33,800 nucleotides of DNA, from positions 1-33,800 of the forward strand of contig JACVRM010000003.1 of NCBI GenBank assembly GCA_014534415.1, given 5' to 3'. The notes beneath the pieces were generated by a model. It did not search any database. It was not told the origin of the DNA and saw only the letters and a program-made list of their open reading frames with translations. The stretch is from Thermoleophilia bacterium. Its GTDB lineage: Bacteria > Actinomycetota > Thermoleophilia > Gaiellales > Gaiellaceae. The position numbers were made by a program, and so were the translations under genes. Positions 1-10,115 of this stretch are shown here, in pieces (positions within the stretch are counted from its first letter, which is position 1; the number at the start of each line of letters is the position of its first letter).

Positions 1-1
1 A

Positions 2-686
2 AACGCCGTCGACCGCGTCTCGTTCGACGTCGAGGCGGGCGAGATCGCCGGCCTGATCGGCCCGAACGGCGCCGGCAAGACGACCGTCTTCAACGTCGTC
101 ACGCGCGTTTACGACGCCGACGGCGGCGACGTCGTCTTCGACGGACAGAGCCTGCTGCGGACGCGGCCGCACCGCGTCGTCCGCGCCGGCGTGGCCCGCA
201 CCTTCCAGACGCTCCAGCTCTTCTCGCGCATGTCGGTGCTCGAAAACGTGCTGGTGGGCACGCACACACGGGCCGGCGTCCTGGCGGAGCGGGCCGCGCG
301 CCGCCGCGCGGCCGCGGCGCTCGACGACGTCGGCCTCGCTCATGTCGAGCGCCGGCCCGCCGAGGCGCTGCCCTACGGGGTGCTCAAGCGCGTCGAGCTG
401 GCCCGGGCGCTCGCCGCCGAGCCGCGCTTGCTGCTCCTCGACGAGCCGGCCGGCGGGCTCAGCCACGAGGAGGTCGACGAGCTCTCCGGCTTGATCCGCC
501 GCCTGCGAGACGAGCGGGGCCTGACGATCCTGCTCGTCGAGCACCACATGAATCTGGTCATGCGCGTCTCCGATAGCGTCCGGGTACTCGATTTCGGCCG
601 TCTGATCGCGCACGGTACGCCCGACGAGGTGCAGCGCGACCCGGCCGTGATCGACGCGTACCTCGGCGTGACGGAGGAGCGAGGCG

Positions 687-703
<17 letters not shown>
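2..703 (+). CDS. livG: Branched-chain amino-acid ABC transporter ATP-binding protein (LivG-like), 5' truncated by window edge
   Basis: Open frame from base 2: NAVDRVSFDVEAGEIAGLIGPNGAGKTTVFNVV (Walker A), LLLLDEPAGGL (Walker B); followed by livF/H/M-like genes. Confidence 0.9.
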
Positions 704-1390
<687 letters not shown>

Positions 1391-1391
<1 letters not shown>

Positions 1392-2272
1392 TGCAGGAGC
1401 TGGCTCAGGCGGTCGTCGGCGGGCTCGCCTCCGGTGGCATCTACGCGAGCCTGGCGCTGGCGATCGTCCTGATCTACCGCTCCACCGGCGTCGTCAACTT
1501 CGCGCAGGGCGAGATGGCGACGTTCACGACGTTCGTCTGCTGGTCGCTCCTCCACCACGACGTCTCGAAGTGGCTGGCGTTCGGGCTGACGCTCGCGATC
1601 GCGTTCGCCGGCGGCGTCGCGCTCGAGCGCACGATCGTGCGCCCTGTCGAGCAAGCCTCGCCCGCCGTGGTGGTGATCCTCACCATCGGCCTGCTGGTCG
1701 GCCTCAACGGCCTGACGACCGCGATCTGGTCGGCCGAGGTCAAGGAGTTCCCGAGCGCGTTCCCGGAGCGGAGCGTCGAGGTGGCCGGCGTGCCGGTCAG
1801 CTGGCAGGACATCGGCATCGTCGGCGTGACGCTCGTCGCCGTCGCGGCGCTCGCGGTCTTCTTCCGCTACACGAAGCTCGGGCTCGGACTGCGCGCGGCG
1901 GCCGTCAACCCGGAAGCGAGCCGCCTCGTGGGAGTACGAGTCGGCTGGATGCTCGCGCTCGGGTGGGGGCTCGCCGCCACGCTCGGCGCGCTCTCCGGCA
2001 TCCTCATCGCGCCGATCGTCTCGCTCGAGCCGACGATGATGCAGGGCGTCCTGCTCTACGCGCTCGCGGCGGCCGTTCTGGGCGGGCTCGACAGCCCCGT
2101 CGGCGCCGTCGTCGGCGGGCTCGCGCTCGGCGTGGGCATCAACCTGCTCGGCACGTACGTGGATGCGGTCGACGCGAACCTCGAGCTCGCCGTCGCGCTG
2201 CTCGTGATTCTCGCCGTGCTGCTGGTCAGGCCCTCCGGCCTCCTCGGCCGCCCGGCGGTGAGCCGCGTATGA
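1391..2272 (+). CDS. livH: Branched-chain amino-acid ABC transporter permease (LivH-like)
   Basis: Multi-TM protein with GGIYASLALAIVLIYRSTGVVNFAQGEMA typical of LivH; operon context. Confidence 0.9.
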
Positions 2273-3366
2273 GGCGCTACGTCTTCGCCGTCGCGTGGCG
2301 CGTCGCCGCGCTCGCCGCGCTCGCGATCGCGATCCTCGTCCTGCCTCGCTACGTAGGCGTCTTCCGCGCGAACCAGTTCGCACTCGTCGGCATCTTCTTC
2401 ATCGCGCTACTCGGCCTCAACATCGTGACCGGTCACGCGGGGCAGATCTCGCTCGCGCACGGTGCGTTCATGGCGATCGGCGGGTACACGACCGCGATCC
2501 TGGTCTCGGGCGGACCGACGCTCGGCGAGCCGTTGAACCTCTGGCCGAACGCGCTCGAAGGCGGCGTGCGCGACCTCTGGACGATCCCGCTGGCGGGCCT
2601 GGCCGCCGCGCTCGCCGGATTCCTGTTCGCCTTACCGGCGCTTCGCCTCACCGGCCTGTATCTCGCGCTCGCGACGTTCGCCATCGCCGTCGCGACGCCG
2701 GCCGTGCTCGCCAAGCCGGCAGAGATCACCGGCGGCAGCCGCGGCATCCAGCTTTTCGGCCTGCCCGAGCTCAGCGGCAAGGGCTTCGAGCAGGTCGGCT
2801 TCCTCGGACACGACGTTCCGTTCGAGGACTTCGTCTACTACGTGACCTGGCTGATCGCCGCAGCGCTGTTCGCGGCGGCGTGGCTGATGCTGAACGGCCG
2901 GATCGGACGCGCCTTCCGGGCCGTCCGCGACAGCGAGGTCGCGGCCGCCGCGTCCGGCGTCAACCCGGCCGCCTACAAGACGCTCGCCTTCGCTGTGTCC
3001 GCGTTCTACGCAGGCGTGGCCGGCTCGCTCTACGTCATCCTGAACTGGGGCGCTGCGCCGCGCAGCTTCCCGGTGCTGCTGTCGATCCAGCTCCTGATCG
3101 GGCTCGTCGTCGCAGGCCTTGGCTCACTCGGCACACTCGTGCTCGGCGCGCTGTTCATCCAGTTCCTGCCCGAGGCGATCCGCCGGTCGGGCGACCTGGG
3201 GCTGCTTCCTGACGCCCTCCAGCGCTGGGGCGACGAGCCGGGTGCGCCCAACGTCGTCTTCGGCGCGGTGCTGGTGACGCTGGTGTTGCTTCTACCCACG
3301 GGCGCGGCCGGCCTGCCTCGCCGCGCCGCGGCCGCTCTAACAAGTCGGCGGTACTCTCAGTCCTAG
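2269..3366 (+). CDS. livM: Branched-chain amino-acid ABC transporter permease (LivM-like)
   Basis: Starts at ATGA overlap with livH; LNIVTGHAGQISLAHGAFMAIGGYTTA and GRAFRAVRDSEVAAAASGVN typical of LivM. Confidence 0.9.
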   Translation: MRRYVFAVAWRVAALAALAIAILVLPRYVGVFRANQFALVGIFFIALLGLNIVTGHAGQISLAHGAFMAIGGYTTAILVSGGPTLGEPLNLWPNALEGGVRDLWTIPLAGLAAALAGFLFALPALRLTGLYLALATFAIAVATPAVLAKPAEITGGSRGIQLFGLPELSGKGFEQVGFLGHDVPFEDFVYYVTWLIAAALFAAAWLMLNGRIGRAFRAVRDSEVAAAASGVNPAAYKTLAFAVSAFYAGVAGSLYVILNWGAAPRSFPVLLSIQLLIGLVVAGLGSLGTLVLGALFIQFLPEAIRRSGDLGLLPDALQRWGDEPGAPNVVFGAVLVTLVLLLPTGAAGLPRRAAAALTSRRYSQS

Positions 3367-3371
3367 TCAGC

Positions 3372-3393
3372 GACGGCACCCCGGGGTGCCGTC
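3372..3393. repeat. 22-nt perfect palindrome in the livM-livK gap
   Basis: GACGGCACCCCGGGGTGCCGTC equals its own reverse complement; no T-tract follows. Confidence 0.85.
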
Positions 3394-3416
3394 AGAACGA
3401 GGAGCTGCCGCACACC

Positions 3417-4670
3417 GTGGACCGGAAGCCGCTCGCTTTGCTTCTCCTCGCCGTCGGCGCGCTCGCTCTTGCGGCGGCCGCGGCCCACGCGCGGCCCGCG
3501 GCCGACCCGGGTGTCACGGACACGACGATTACGATCGGCGGCACCGTGCCGCTGACCGGCAGCTTCTCGAGTGTCGCGGGTGTCGCTCGCGGCGCCGAGG
3601 CGTACTTCAAGTGGCTGAATGCGCAGGGCGGCGTCAACAAGCGCAAGATCCTCTACAAGTACTACGACGACCAGTACAACCCGTCGCTGACCGTCCAGCA
3701 AACGCGGCAGCTGGTTCAGCAGGACAAGGTCTTCGCGATCTTCAACACGGTCGGTACGGAGCACAACCTCGCCATCCGCGGCTTTCTGAACGAGCTGGAT
3801 GTGCCCCACCTCTTCCTGGCCACCGGCCTGACCGCCTGGGGACGGCAGTACAAGGAGTACCCGTGGACGATGGGCTACCTGCCGAGCTACGTCGCCGAGG
3901 GGACCATCTACGGCAAGTACCTGCTCGGCGCCAAGCCGACGGCCAGGGTCGCCATCCTGCACCAGGACGACGACTACGGGAAGGATCTCGTCGCCGGCCT
4001 GCGCAAGGGGCTGGGCCGCAGGGCCGGCCGTATGATCGTCGCGACCGAGACGTACTCGCCCGAGCAGGCCGACGTGCGGAGCGAGATCATCCGCCTCAAG
4101 GCCTCCGGCGCGAACACGCTGATGATCTTCGCCTTCGGCAAGTTCGCCATCCAGTCGTTCGCGTTCGTGCGCGAGACCGGCTGGCGGCCGCTGATCTTCG
4201 TCAACCAGGTTGCGTCGTCGGCCAACGTGATGCTCGTCTCGGGCAGCGCGGGGGAGAACAAGCGCGTCCACGGCGCGCTCACGATCGGCTTCGTCAAGGA
4301 CCCGGCCGACGTACGCTGGAGCTCGGATCGTGGCATGAAGCTGTACTTCCGGATCATGAAGCGCTATCTCCCCCGCGCGAACGCCCGCGACGGCTACCAC
4401 GCCTACGGCATGGCGTCCGCGTTCACGATGGCGGACGCGCTCCGGAGGGCGGGCCGCAACCCGACCCGCGCGTCGCTGATTCGCGCCGCGACGAACCTCA
4501 CGGAGCGCAACAACCCGTTCCTCATGCCCGGCATCGTCGTGCGGACGCGCTCGAACGACCGCTTCCCGATCGCGCAGGCGCAGCTCCAGCGCTTCAGGTA
4601 CTACAAGGCCGGCCGCGACTGGGCGGGGCGCTGGATCCCCTTCGGCAAGCTCGTCACGGCGCGGGGGTAG
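3417..4670 (+). CDS. ABC transporter substrate-binding protein, Leu/Ile/Val-binding family
   Basis: Signal peptide then DTTITIGGTVPLTGSFSSVAGVARGAEAYFKWLNAQGGVNKRKI; downstream of livM. Confidence 0.88.
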   Translation: MDRKPLALLLLAVGALALAAAAAHARPAADPGVTDTTITIGGTVPLTGSFSSVAGVARGAEAYFKWLNAQGGVNKRKILYKYYDDQYNPSLTVQQTRQLVQQDKVFAIFNTVGTEHNLAIRGFLNELDVPHLFLATGLTAWGRQYKEYPWTMGYLPSYVAEGTIYGKYLLGAKPTARVAILHQDDDYGKDLVAGLRKGLGRRAGRMIVATETYSPEQADVRSEIIRLKASGANTLMIFAFGKFAIQSFAFVRETGWRPLIFVNQVASSANVMLVSGSAGENKRVHGALTIGFVKDPADVRWSSDRGMKLYFRIMKRYLPRANARDGYHAYGMASAFTMADALRRAGRNPTRASLIRAATNLTERNNPFLMPGIVVRTRSNDRFPIAQAQLQRFRYYKAGRDWAGRWIPFGKLVTARG

Positions 4671-4719
4671 CGGTGCTGCCGTCGGCTCTAGCCAGGCGAT
4701 TAGTGGAAGGCGGGCTCGC

Positions 4720-5754
4720 GTGACGGCGACGGGGTCGGAGCTCGAGCGAAACCGCGCTTTCGAGGAGGCGGCCTCCACGGCGCAGTGCTTGCTGGCGAAC
4801 ATCGAGACCGTGGTGCACGGCAAGAGCCAGGAGATCCGACTCGTCCTGGCCGCGCTGGCCTGTGAGGGGCACGTGCTGTTCGAGGACGTGCCCGGGACAG
4901 CCAAGACGGTGCTCGCGCGTGCCATCGCGCAGTCGATCGAGGACGCGACGACGACACGTATCCAGTGCACCCCCGATCTCCAGCCGACCGACGTCATGGG
5001 GCTCTCGATCTACAACCAGAAGGAGCGAGACTTCGAGTTCCGGCCCGGGCCGATCTTCGCCAACGTCGTGCTCGTGGACGAGATCAACCGTGCCATGCCG
5101 AAGACGCAGTCCGCGCTGCTAGAGGCGATGGCCGAGCAGCAGGTGACCGTCGACGGGGTCACCCGCGAGCTGCGCAAGCCGTTCCTCCTGCTCGCGACCG
5201 AGAATCCGATCGAGCACGAGGGCACCTTTCCGCTGCCCGAGGCGCAACTCGACCGGTTCTTCCTCAAGACGGGGCTCGGCTACCCGGACGGCGACGACGA
5301 GCTGCGGATCATCCGCGACCAGCGGGACGGGCACCCGCTCGGACGCCTCGCGTCCGTCGTGTCGATGCAGGAGATCGAGCTGCTCCAGCAGGCCGTGCGC
5401 CGCGTCTACATCGACGACATCATCCAGCGGTGGATCGTCGACCTCGTGCGGGCGACGCGCGAGCTCGATTCGGTCGCGATCGGTGCCTCGGTGCGCGGCA
5501 GCCTGGCGCTGGAGCGTGCGGTTCGTGCGTGGGCGCTCGTCGACGGGCGGGACTACGTGGTTCCCGAGGACGTGCACGAGCTGTTCCTGCCCGTCGTCGC
5601 GCACCGCGTCGTCTTCACGCCGGCGTTTCTCGTCGAGGTGCGCAAGGTCGGCTGGGCGCAAACGATGGAGGAGCTTCGCGGCCGCTGCATGGAGCGGGCG
5701 CCACGGCCGGAAGCCGACGTGCGCGCCGAGGTCGTCCCGATCAGCAGCTCGTAG
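4720..5754 (+). CDS. MoxR-family AAA+ ATPase
   Basis: GHVLFEDVPGTAKTVLARAIA (Walker A region), VLVDEINRAMPKTQSALLEAMAEQQVTVDG, ATENPIEHEGTFPLPEAQLDRF. Confidence 0.93.
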   Translation: MTATGSELERNRAFEEAASTAQCLLANIETVVHGKSQEIRLVLAALACEGHVLFEDVPGTAKTVLARAIAQSIEDATTTRIQCTPDLQPTDVMGLSIYNQKERDFEFRPGPIFANVVLVDEINRAMPKTQSALLEAMAEQQVTVDGVTRELRKPFLLLATENPIEHEGTFPLPEAQLDRFFLKTGLGYPDGDDELRIIRDQRDGHPLGRLASVVSMQEIELLQQAVRRVYIDDIIQRWIVDLVRATRELDSVAIGASVRGSLALERAVRAWALVDGRDYVVPEDVHELFLPVVAHRVVFTPAFLVEVRKVGWAQTMEELRGRCMERAPRPEADVRAEVVPISSS

Positions 5755-5762
5755 GGAGCGTC

Positions 5763-6713
5763 GTGGCGCAGTACGCGCTGACGTTCCCGCTCGTGCCGCG
5801 GCGCCGGCTGGTCGGCCTCGCGTTCGGCGCTATGCGGAGCGTCCGGCGCGGCCGCGGCTTCGACGTCGCCGGGTCGCGGCCGTACCGCCCGGGCGACGAC
5901 ATGCGCGCCATCGACTGGGGAGCGTCGGCGCGCCTCTCGGCGGCGCGCGGCGCCGACGAGTTCCTCGTACGGGAGCGGTTCGCCGAGGAGGCACCGCGCG
6001 TCGTGATCGTCTGCGACCGACGGCCGGAGATGGCGCTCTTCCCGCCCGGCTTCCCGTGGCTCTCGAAGCCGGCGGCGATGCGCGAGATCGGGACGCTGAT
6101 CGCCGACTCGGCGCTCAAGGCGCGCGGCCTGGTCGGCTACCTGGACTACGCGTGCGTCGAGCATCCGGATCCCGCGCTGCGCACCGAGGCACCGTTCTGG
6201 CGGCCGCCGGCCAGCCAGCACGAGCACTGGCGGCTCAAGGAGAGCCACCTGCTCTTCCCGTACTTCCACGCGCCGCGCGACAACCTGACGCGCGCGTTCC
6301 GTTACCTGACCGAGCTGAAGCGCCACCTGCCGGCGGGCAGCTTCGTGTTCGTCCTGTCCGACTTCATCGAGATGCCGGCGATCGAGGTGTGGACGGAGAC
6401 GCTGGAGCTGCCGTGGGACATCGTCCCGGTCGTCGTCCAGGATCGCATCTGGGAGCAGAGCTTCCCGAGCGTCGCCGGGGTCGTCTTGCCGCTCGCCGAT
6501 CCGGCGACCGGCCGCATCGTGTCGGTGCGTCTCACGCGGCGCGAAGGCGAGTCGCGGCGCCGCGCGCACGAGGCGCGGCTCGAGCGGCTGCTCGACGACT
6601 TCGAGAGCCTCGATCTCCAGCCTGTCGTCGTGTCGACGACGGAGCCGGACGACATCCTGCGCTCGTTCCTCGCGTGGGCGGAAGAGCGCACAGCGGTGCT
6701 GGCGCGAGTATGA
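5763..6713 (+). CDS. DUF58 domain-containing protein
   Basis: RPYRPGDDMRAIDWGASAR is the hallmark DUF58 motif; directly after MoxR. Confidence 0.88.
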   Translation: MAQYALTFPLVPRRRLVGLAFGAMRSVRRGRGFDVAGSRPYRPGDDMRAIDWGASARLSAARGADEFLVRERFAEEAPRVVIVCDRRPEMALFPPGFPWLSKPAAMREIGTLIADSALKARGLVGYLDYACVEHPDPALRTEAPFWRPPASQHEHWRLKESHLLFPYFHAPRDNLTRAFRYLTELKRHLPAGSFVFVLSDFIEMPAIEVWTETLELPWDIVPVVVQDRIWEQSFPSVAGVVLPLADPATGRIVSVRLTRREGESRRRAHEARLERLLDDFESLDLQPVVVSTTEPDDILRSFLAWAEERTAVLARV

Positions 6714-7630
6714 CGCTCGCGCCGCGCCGGCCGCTCTTGGCGCTGGGCGTGACCGCGGCCGTCGCGCTCGTCGTGCTCATGGTCGCCGTGCGGCAGGGCT
6801 GGTGGGACGAAGAGCCGATCGTCGCGACCGACGAACGGATCTCCGTGAGCGCGGTCGTTACGCCTCGGTCCCACATGTTCGGCGATCCGCTAACCGCCCG
6901 GCTCGAGCTCGTCTTCAGCCGGACGTTCATCGCGCCGGCGACCGTTCGCGTACGCGCGCGCTTCCGGCCGTTCCGCGTCGAGCAGCTCGCCCGCTCGCGT
7001 TCGGATCACGGCGACTCGACGCGGCTCTCGTTCGTCTACAGGCTCTCGTGCCTGACCGCCGAGTGCCTGGCGGCCGGCGCCCAGCGGACGTTCGAGTTTC
7101 CCGCCGCCGTGGTCGCGTACGCGCTGCCCGGCTTCGGCGGGCCGACGAGCGAGGAAGTGCAATGGCCGACGGTAACGGCTGCGTCCCGCATGAGCGAGGC
7201 GGACACCGAGCAGCCGAGCCTGCGGGCCACGCTGCGTCCCCTCCCCGAGGCGACGTACCGCGTCGATCCGGGCGTCGTCGGGGCGCTCGCGCTCGCGGGC
7301 GCCCTCCTGCTCGTGCTCGTCGCGACGGCGCTCGTCGTGCCGCAACTGCCGCGCGCGCTCGGCATACGGCGGCCGGCGTGGCTACGCCGCCAGGCACGCC
7401 CGCTCACGCCGCTCGCGCACGCGCTCGTCCGCCTGCGGGCTGCGTCGGCGAACGGCGGCGGCGACGAGCGACGCGCGCTCGAGAACCTGGCGCTGGAGCT
7501 GTCGCGCACGGGTCGTGACGACCTGGCGCGAAGCGCCCGGCGGCTCGCGTGGTCGCCCGGCCGGCCGGGCGGCGCAGCGCTGGGCGACCTGTCGGTGGCG
7601 GTCGAGCGCGTCGTGGAGGAGACGCGGTGA
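6710..7630 (+). CDS. Membrane-anchored BatD-like protein
   Basis: ATGA overlap with the DUF58 gene; N-terminal TM, beta-rich extracellular region, C-terminal TM (VVGALALAGALLLVLVATALVV); position in a MoxR/DUF58/VWA operon. Confidence 0.6.
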   Translation: MTLAPRRPLLALGVTAAVALVVLMVAVRQGWWDEEPIVATDERISVSAVVTPRSHMFGDPLTARLELVFSRTFIAPATVRVRARFRPFRVEQLARSRSDHGDSTRLSFVYRLSCLTAECLAAGAQRTFEFPAAVVAYALPGFGGPTSEEVQWPTVTAASRMSEADTEQPSLRATLRPLPEATYRVDPGVVGALALAGALLLVLVATALVVPQLPRALGIRRPAWLRRQARPLTPLAHALVRLRAASANGGGDERRALENLALELSRTGRDDLARSARRLAWSPGRPGGAALGDLSVAVERVVEETR

Positions 7631-8508
7631 GACTGCGGCCGATCCGGGGCAGAGGTCGGCGGGCGATCCCTCTCGCCGACGCGGTCGAGCTGCGCGCGCA
7701 GGTTCGCCGCACGCTTGCGGTCCGCATCGTGCTGGGCATGCTGGCGGCTGCGGCGCTCGCCGGCGCACTCGTCGTGTCGCGCCAGGCGCGTCCCGAGCAG
7801 ACGCATCTCTTCGGCGGCCATCAGAGCGGCGTGCTCGTCGTCGACCTATCGGCAAGCGTCGGCATCACGCCGCACGCGCGCATCGGCCGCGCGTTTCGGC
7901 AGCTCGTCGGCGCGCGGAGCTCGTTCGGACTCGTCTTCTTCTCGGACGTCGCGTACGAGGCGCTGCCGCCCGGGACGCGGTGGACGGAATTGCAGCCGCT
8001 GCTGCGGTTCTTCACCGCGCGGCCCTCGCGGCCGCGCGACGAGCGCCGCGTGCCGAGACGGCCCCGGCGCCTCGGGAACAACCCGTGGAGCGGCCTGCGC
8101 GGCGGTACGCGGATCTCGACGGGGCTCGCGCTTGCCCGGGAGATTCTCCGCCGCGACGGCGTCACGGAGGCCGGCGTACTGCTCGTGAGCGACCTCGACA
8201 ACTCGCCGTTCGACAGGTCCGCCCTGGCCCGCACGCTCGCCGATTACGAGCGTGAGAGCGTTCCGCTGCGCGTCCTCGGGCTGAGTCCCTCCCGTGACGA
8301 CGTGGAGTTCTTCGAGCGCGTCGTCGGCGAGCACGCCCTCGTGTCGACGCCCGAGCTCGCGCCGCGCTCCAACGGCCGCGAGGCCGCCGTCAGGACGTCG
8401 GCCGCGTTCCCGGCCGCTCTCGTGACGGCGGCCGTCGTACTGCTGCTCGCGCTCGCGGCCAACGAGCACTGGTCGGCGCGGCTGCGCTGGAAGGGCGGGC
8501 CCGCGTGA
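7627..8508 (+). CDS. VWA-domain membrane protein (BatA/BatB-like)
   Basis: GTGA overlap with the previous gene; MIDAS motif VVDLSASVG (DXSXS), later GTRIST and LVSDLDN; TM segments at both ends. Confidence 0.8.
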   Translation: MRLRPIRGRGRRAIPLADAVELRAQVRRTLAVRIVLGMLAAAALAGALVVSRQARPEQTHLFGGHQSGVLVVDLSASVGITPHARIGRAFRQLVGARSSFGLVFFSDVAYEALPPGTRWTELQPLLRFFTARPSRPRDERRVPRRPRRLGNNPWSGLRGGTRISTGLALAREILRRDGVTEAGVLLVSDLDNSPFDRSALARTLADYERESVPLRVLGLSPSRDDVEFFERVVGEHALVSTPELAPRSNGREAAVRTSAAFPAALVTAAVVLLLALAANEHWSARLRWKGGPA

Positions 8509-9140
8509 GCCGGGCGTCGCGCGCCGCCATGCTCGCCGGCGCGGTGGCCGCGCTCGCTGGCGCTGCCGTGCTCGCGCTCGTCGAGCTGGATGCGCGCGCC
8601 TGGAGCCGAGCGATGCGCCACGACGACGTCCGCTTCCAGGTTGCGCCGCGCGCTGCCACGTGGCAGGCGCGCGAGCGCGTCCCGCTCGGGCTGGCGCGCA
8701 AGGCGTTGGCGATCGAGGACGATGTCGCGATCCGCCGCGCTCTCCGGCTCTTCCAGCTCGCCCGTACTCGCGTGACGGGCTTCCAGCGAACGCAGGAGCA
8801 GGGCGCGACGCGCATCCGCGCGCACATCACGCTGTCGCAGCTCGTGCGCGAGGAGCGCGACCCGGCGCGGCGCGGCATGGCCGCGAACCTCCTCGCGCTG
8901 CTCACGTTCGACGAAGCTGTGGACGACCAGCGCAGCGCGACCTCCCTGCTGCGCCGCAGCGTCGGGGAGCTGCGGCGCGCGATCGCGCTCGACCCCGGCA
9001 ACGAGGAGGCGAAGTTCAACCTCGAGCTGATGCTCCGGCTGTCGCAGCGGGGAGCACGGCGCGAGCGCGAGCGGCTGGGCGTGTTCGGCGGGGGCGAGGG
9101 CGCCGGCGCGGGGGTCAGCGCTCCGGGGCGCGGCTACTGA
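8505..9140 (+). CDS. Membrane-anchored TPR-like protein of the MoxR/VWA operon
   Basis: N-terminal TM; C-terminal LRRAIALDPGNEEAKFNLELMLRL resembles the TPR/BatC-type partner. Confidence 0.55.
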   Translation: MSRASRAAMLAGAVAALAGAAVLALVELDARAWSRAMRHDDVRFQVAPRAATWQARERVPLGLARKALAIEDDVAIRRALRLFQLARTRVTGFQRTQEQGATRIRAHITLSQLVREERDPARRGMAANLLALLTFDEAVDDQRSATSLLRRSVGELRRAIALDPGNEEAKFNLELMLRLSQRGARRERERLGVFGGGEGAGAGVSAPGRGY

Positions 9141-10105
9141 TGCTCGGTCTCTCGTTTCTGACACCGTACGCGGCGGTCGTCGGGCTCGTCGCCGCTGTCC
9201 CGGTCGTCGTGCTGGCGATCGGGGCGCGCCGGGCGTCACGGGCTGCGGCCGCCGTCGGCCTCCAGCCTGCTCCGGCGCGGTGGCTGCCTGCCGCCGCGGC
9301 GATCGCCGTGCTCGGCATCCTCGTCGCCGTCGCGGCCGCCCAGCCCGTCACGGAGTCCGAGTCGGCGCGCTACGTCCGTGAGGACGCGGAGGCGTACTTC
9401 GTGCTCGACACGTCGCGGTCGATGCTCGCAGCCTCTTCGCCGACCGCCGAGACTCGCTTCCAGCGCGCTCGGCGCGCGGTGCGTCGGCTGCGTGAGAGGC
9501 TCGGCGAGGTGCCGGCCGGCGTCGCCTCGCTGACGGACCGCGCCCTGCCGCACCTGTTCCCGACCCCCGAGCGGGCCGCGTTCGCAGCGACGATCGAGCG
9601 CGCACTCGCCGTCGACCGGCCGCCTCCGGTCGACTGGTCGGCGACGCGCTCGACGTCGCTCGGCGCGGTCGCGATGCTGCCGCGGCAGGGTTTCTTCGCC
9701 CCTGCGGCCAAGCGGCGGCTCGTGATCGTCGTCTCGGATGCCGAATCGCGCGATTTCCCGGTGGAGCAGGCGGCACAGGCGTTCGCCGGTGACCGCTACC
9801 TGCTCCTCCTGGTACGGGTCTGGGGCGGCGACGAGCGCGTCTGGACCGACGACGGGCCGGAGCCGTACGTGCCTGACGCAACCGCGGCGGCGGTCACCGA
9901 GCGGTTCATCGGCCTCACAGGCGGCCGCGTGTTCGAGGAGGGTGACCTCGAGGGTGCGGCCATGGCTGCGCGCCGCTTCCTCGGTAAGGGCCCGAGGGTC
10001 GTCCAGGGCAGAGAGCGGCGACCGGTCTCGCTCGCGCCGTGGGTGCTCGCGGCCGGCGTGCTTCCGCTGGGCCTGCTCCTCTGGCGCCGCCCCCTCGAGC
10101 ACTAA
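9140..10105 (+). CDS. VWA-domain membrane protein (BatA-like)
   Basis: ATGA overlap; FVLDTSRSMLAA (DXSXS), TSLGAVAM, VVSDAESRD MIDAS residues; TM at both ends. Confidence 0.82.
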   Translation: MLGLSFLTPYAAVVGLVAAVPVVVLAIGARRASRAAAAVGLQPAPARWLPAAAAIAVLGILVAVAAAQPVTESESARYVREDAEAYFVLDTSRSMLAASSPTAETRFQRARRAVRRLRERLGEVPAGVASLTDRALPHLFPTPERAAFAATIERALAVDRPPPVDWSATRSTSLGAVAMLPRQGFFAPAAKRRLVIVVSDAESRDFPVEQAAQAFAGDRYLLLLVRVWGGDERVWTDDGPEPYVPDATAAAVTERFIGLTGGRVFEEGDLEGAAMAARRFLGKGPRVVQGRERRPVSLAPWVLAAGVLPLGLLLWRRPLEH

Positions 10106-10115
10106 GCTCCGCGCC

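Noticed and set aside
3363-4997. 544-aa minus-strand ORF opposite the substrate-binding protein and moxR
   Set aside because: Spans two well-supported plus-strand genes; composition is antisense-like.
9738-10115. N-terminal extension of the fbiC ORF
   Set aside because: Overlaps the VWA gene out of frame; GTG 10116 precedes the CofG-like sequence.
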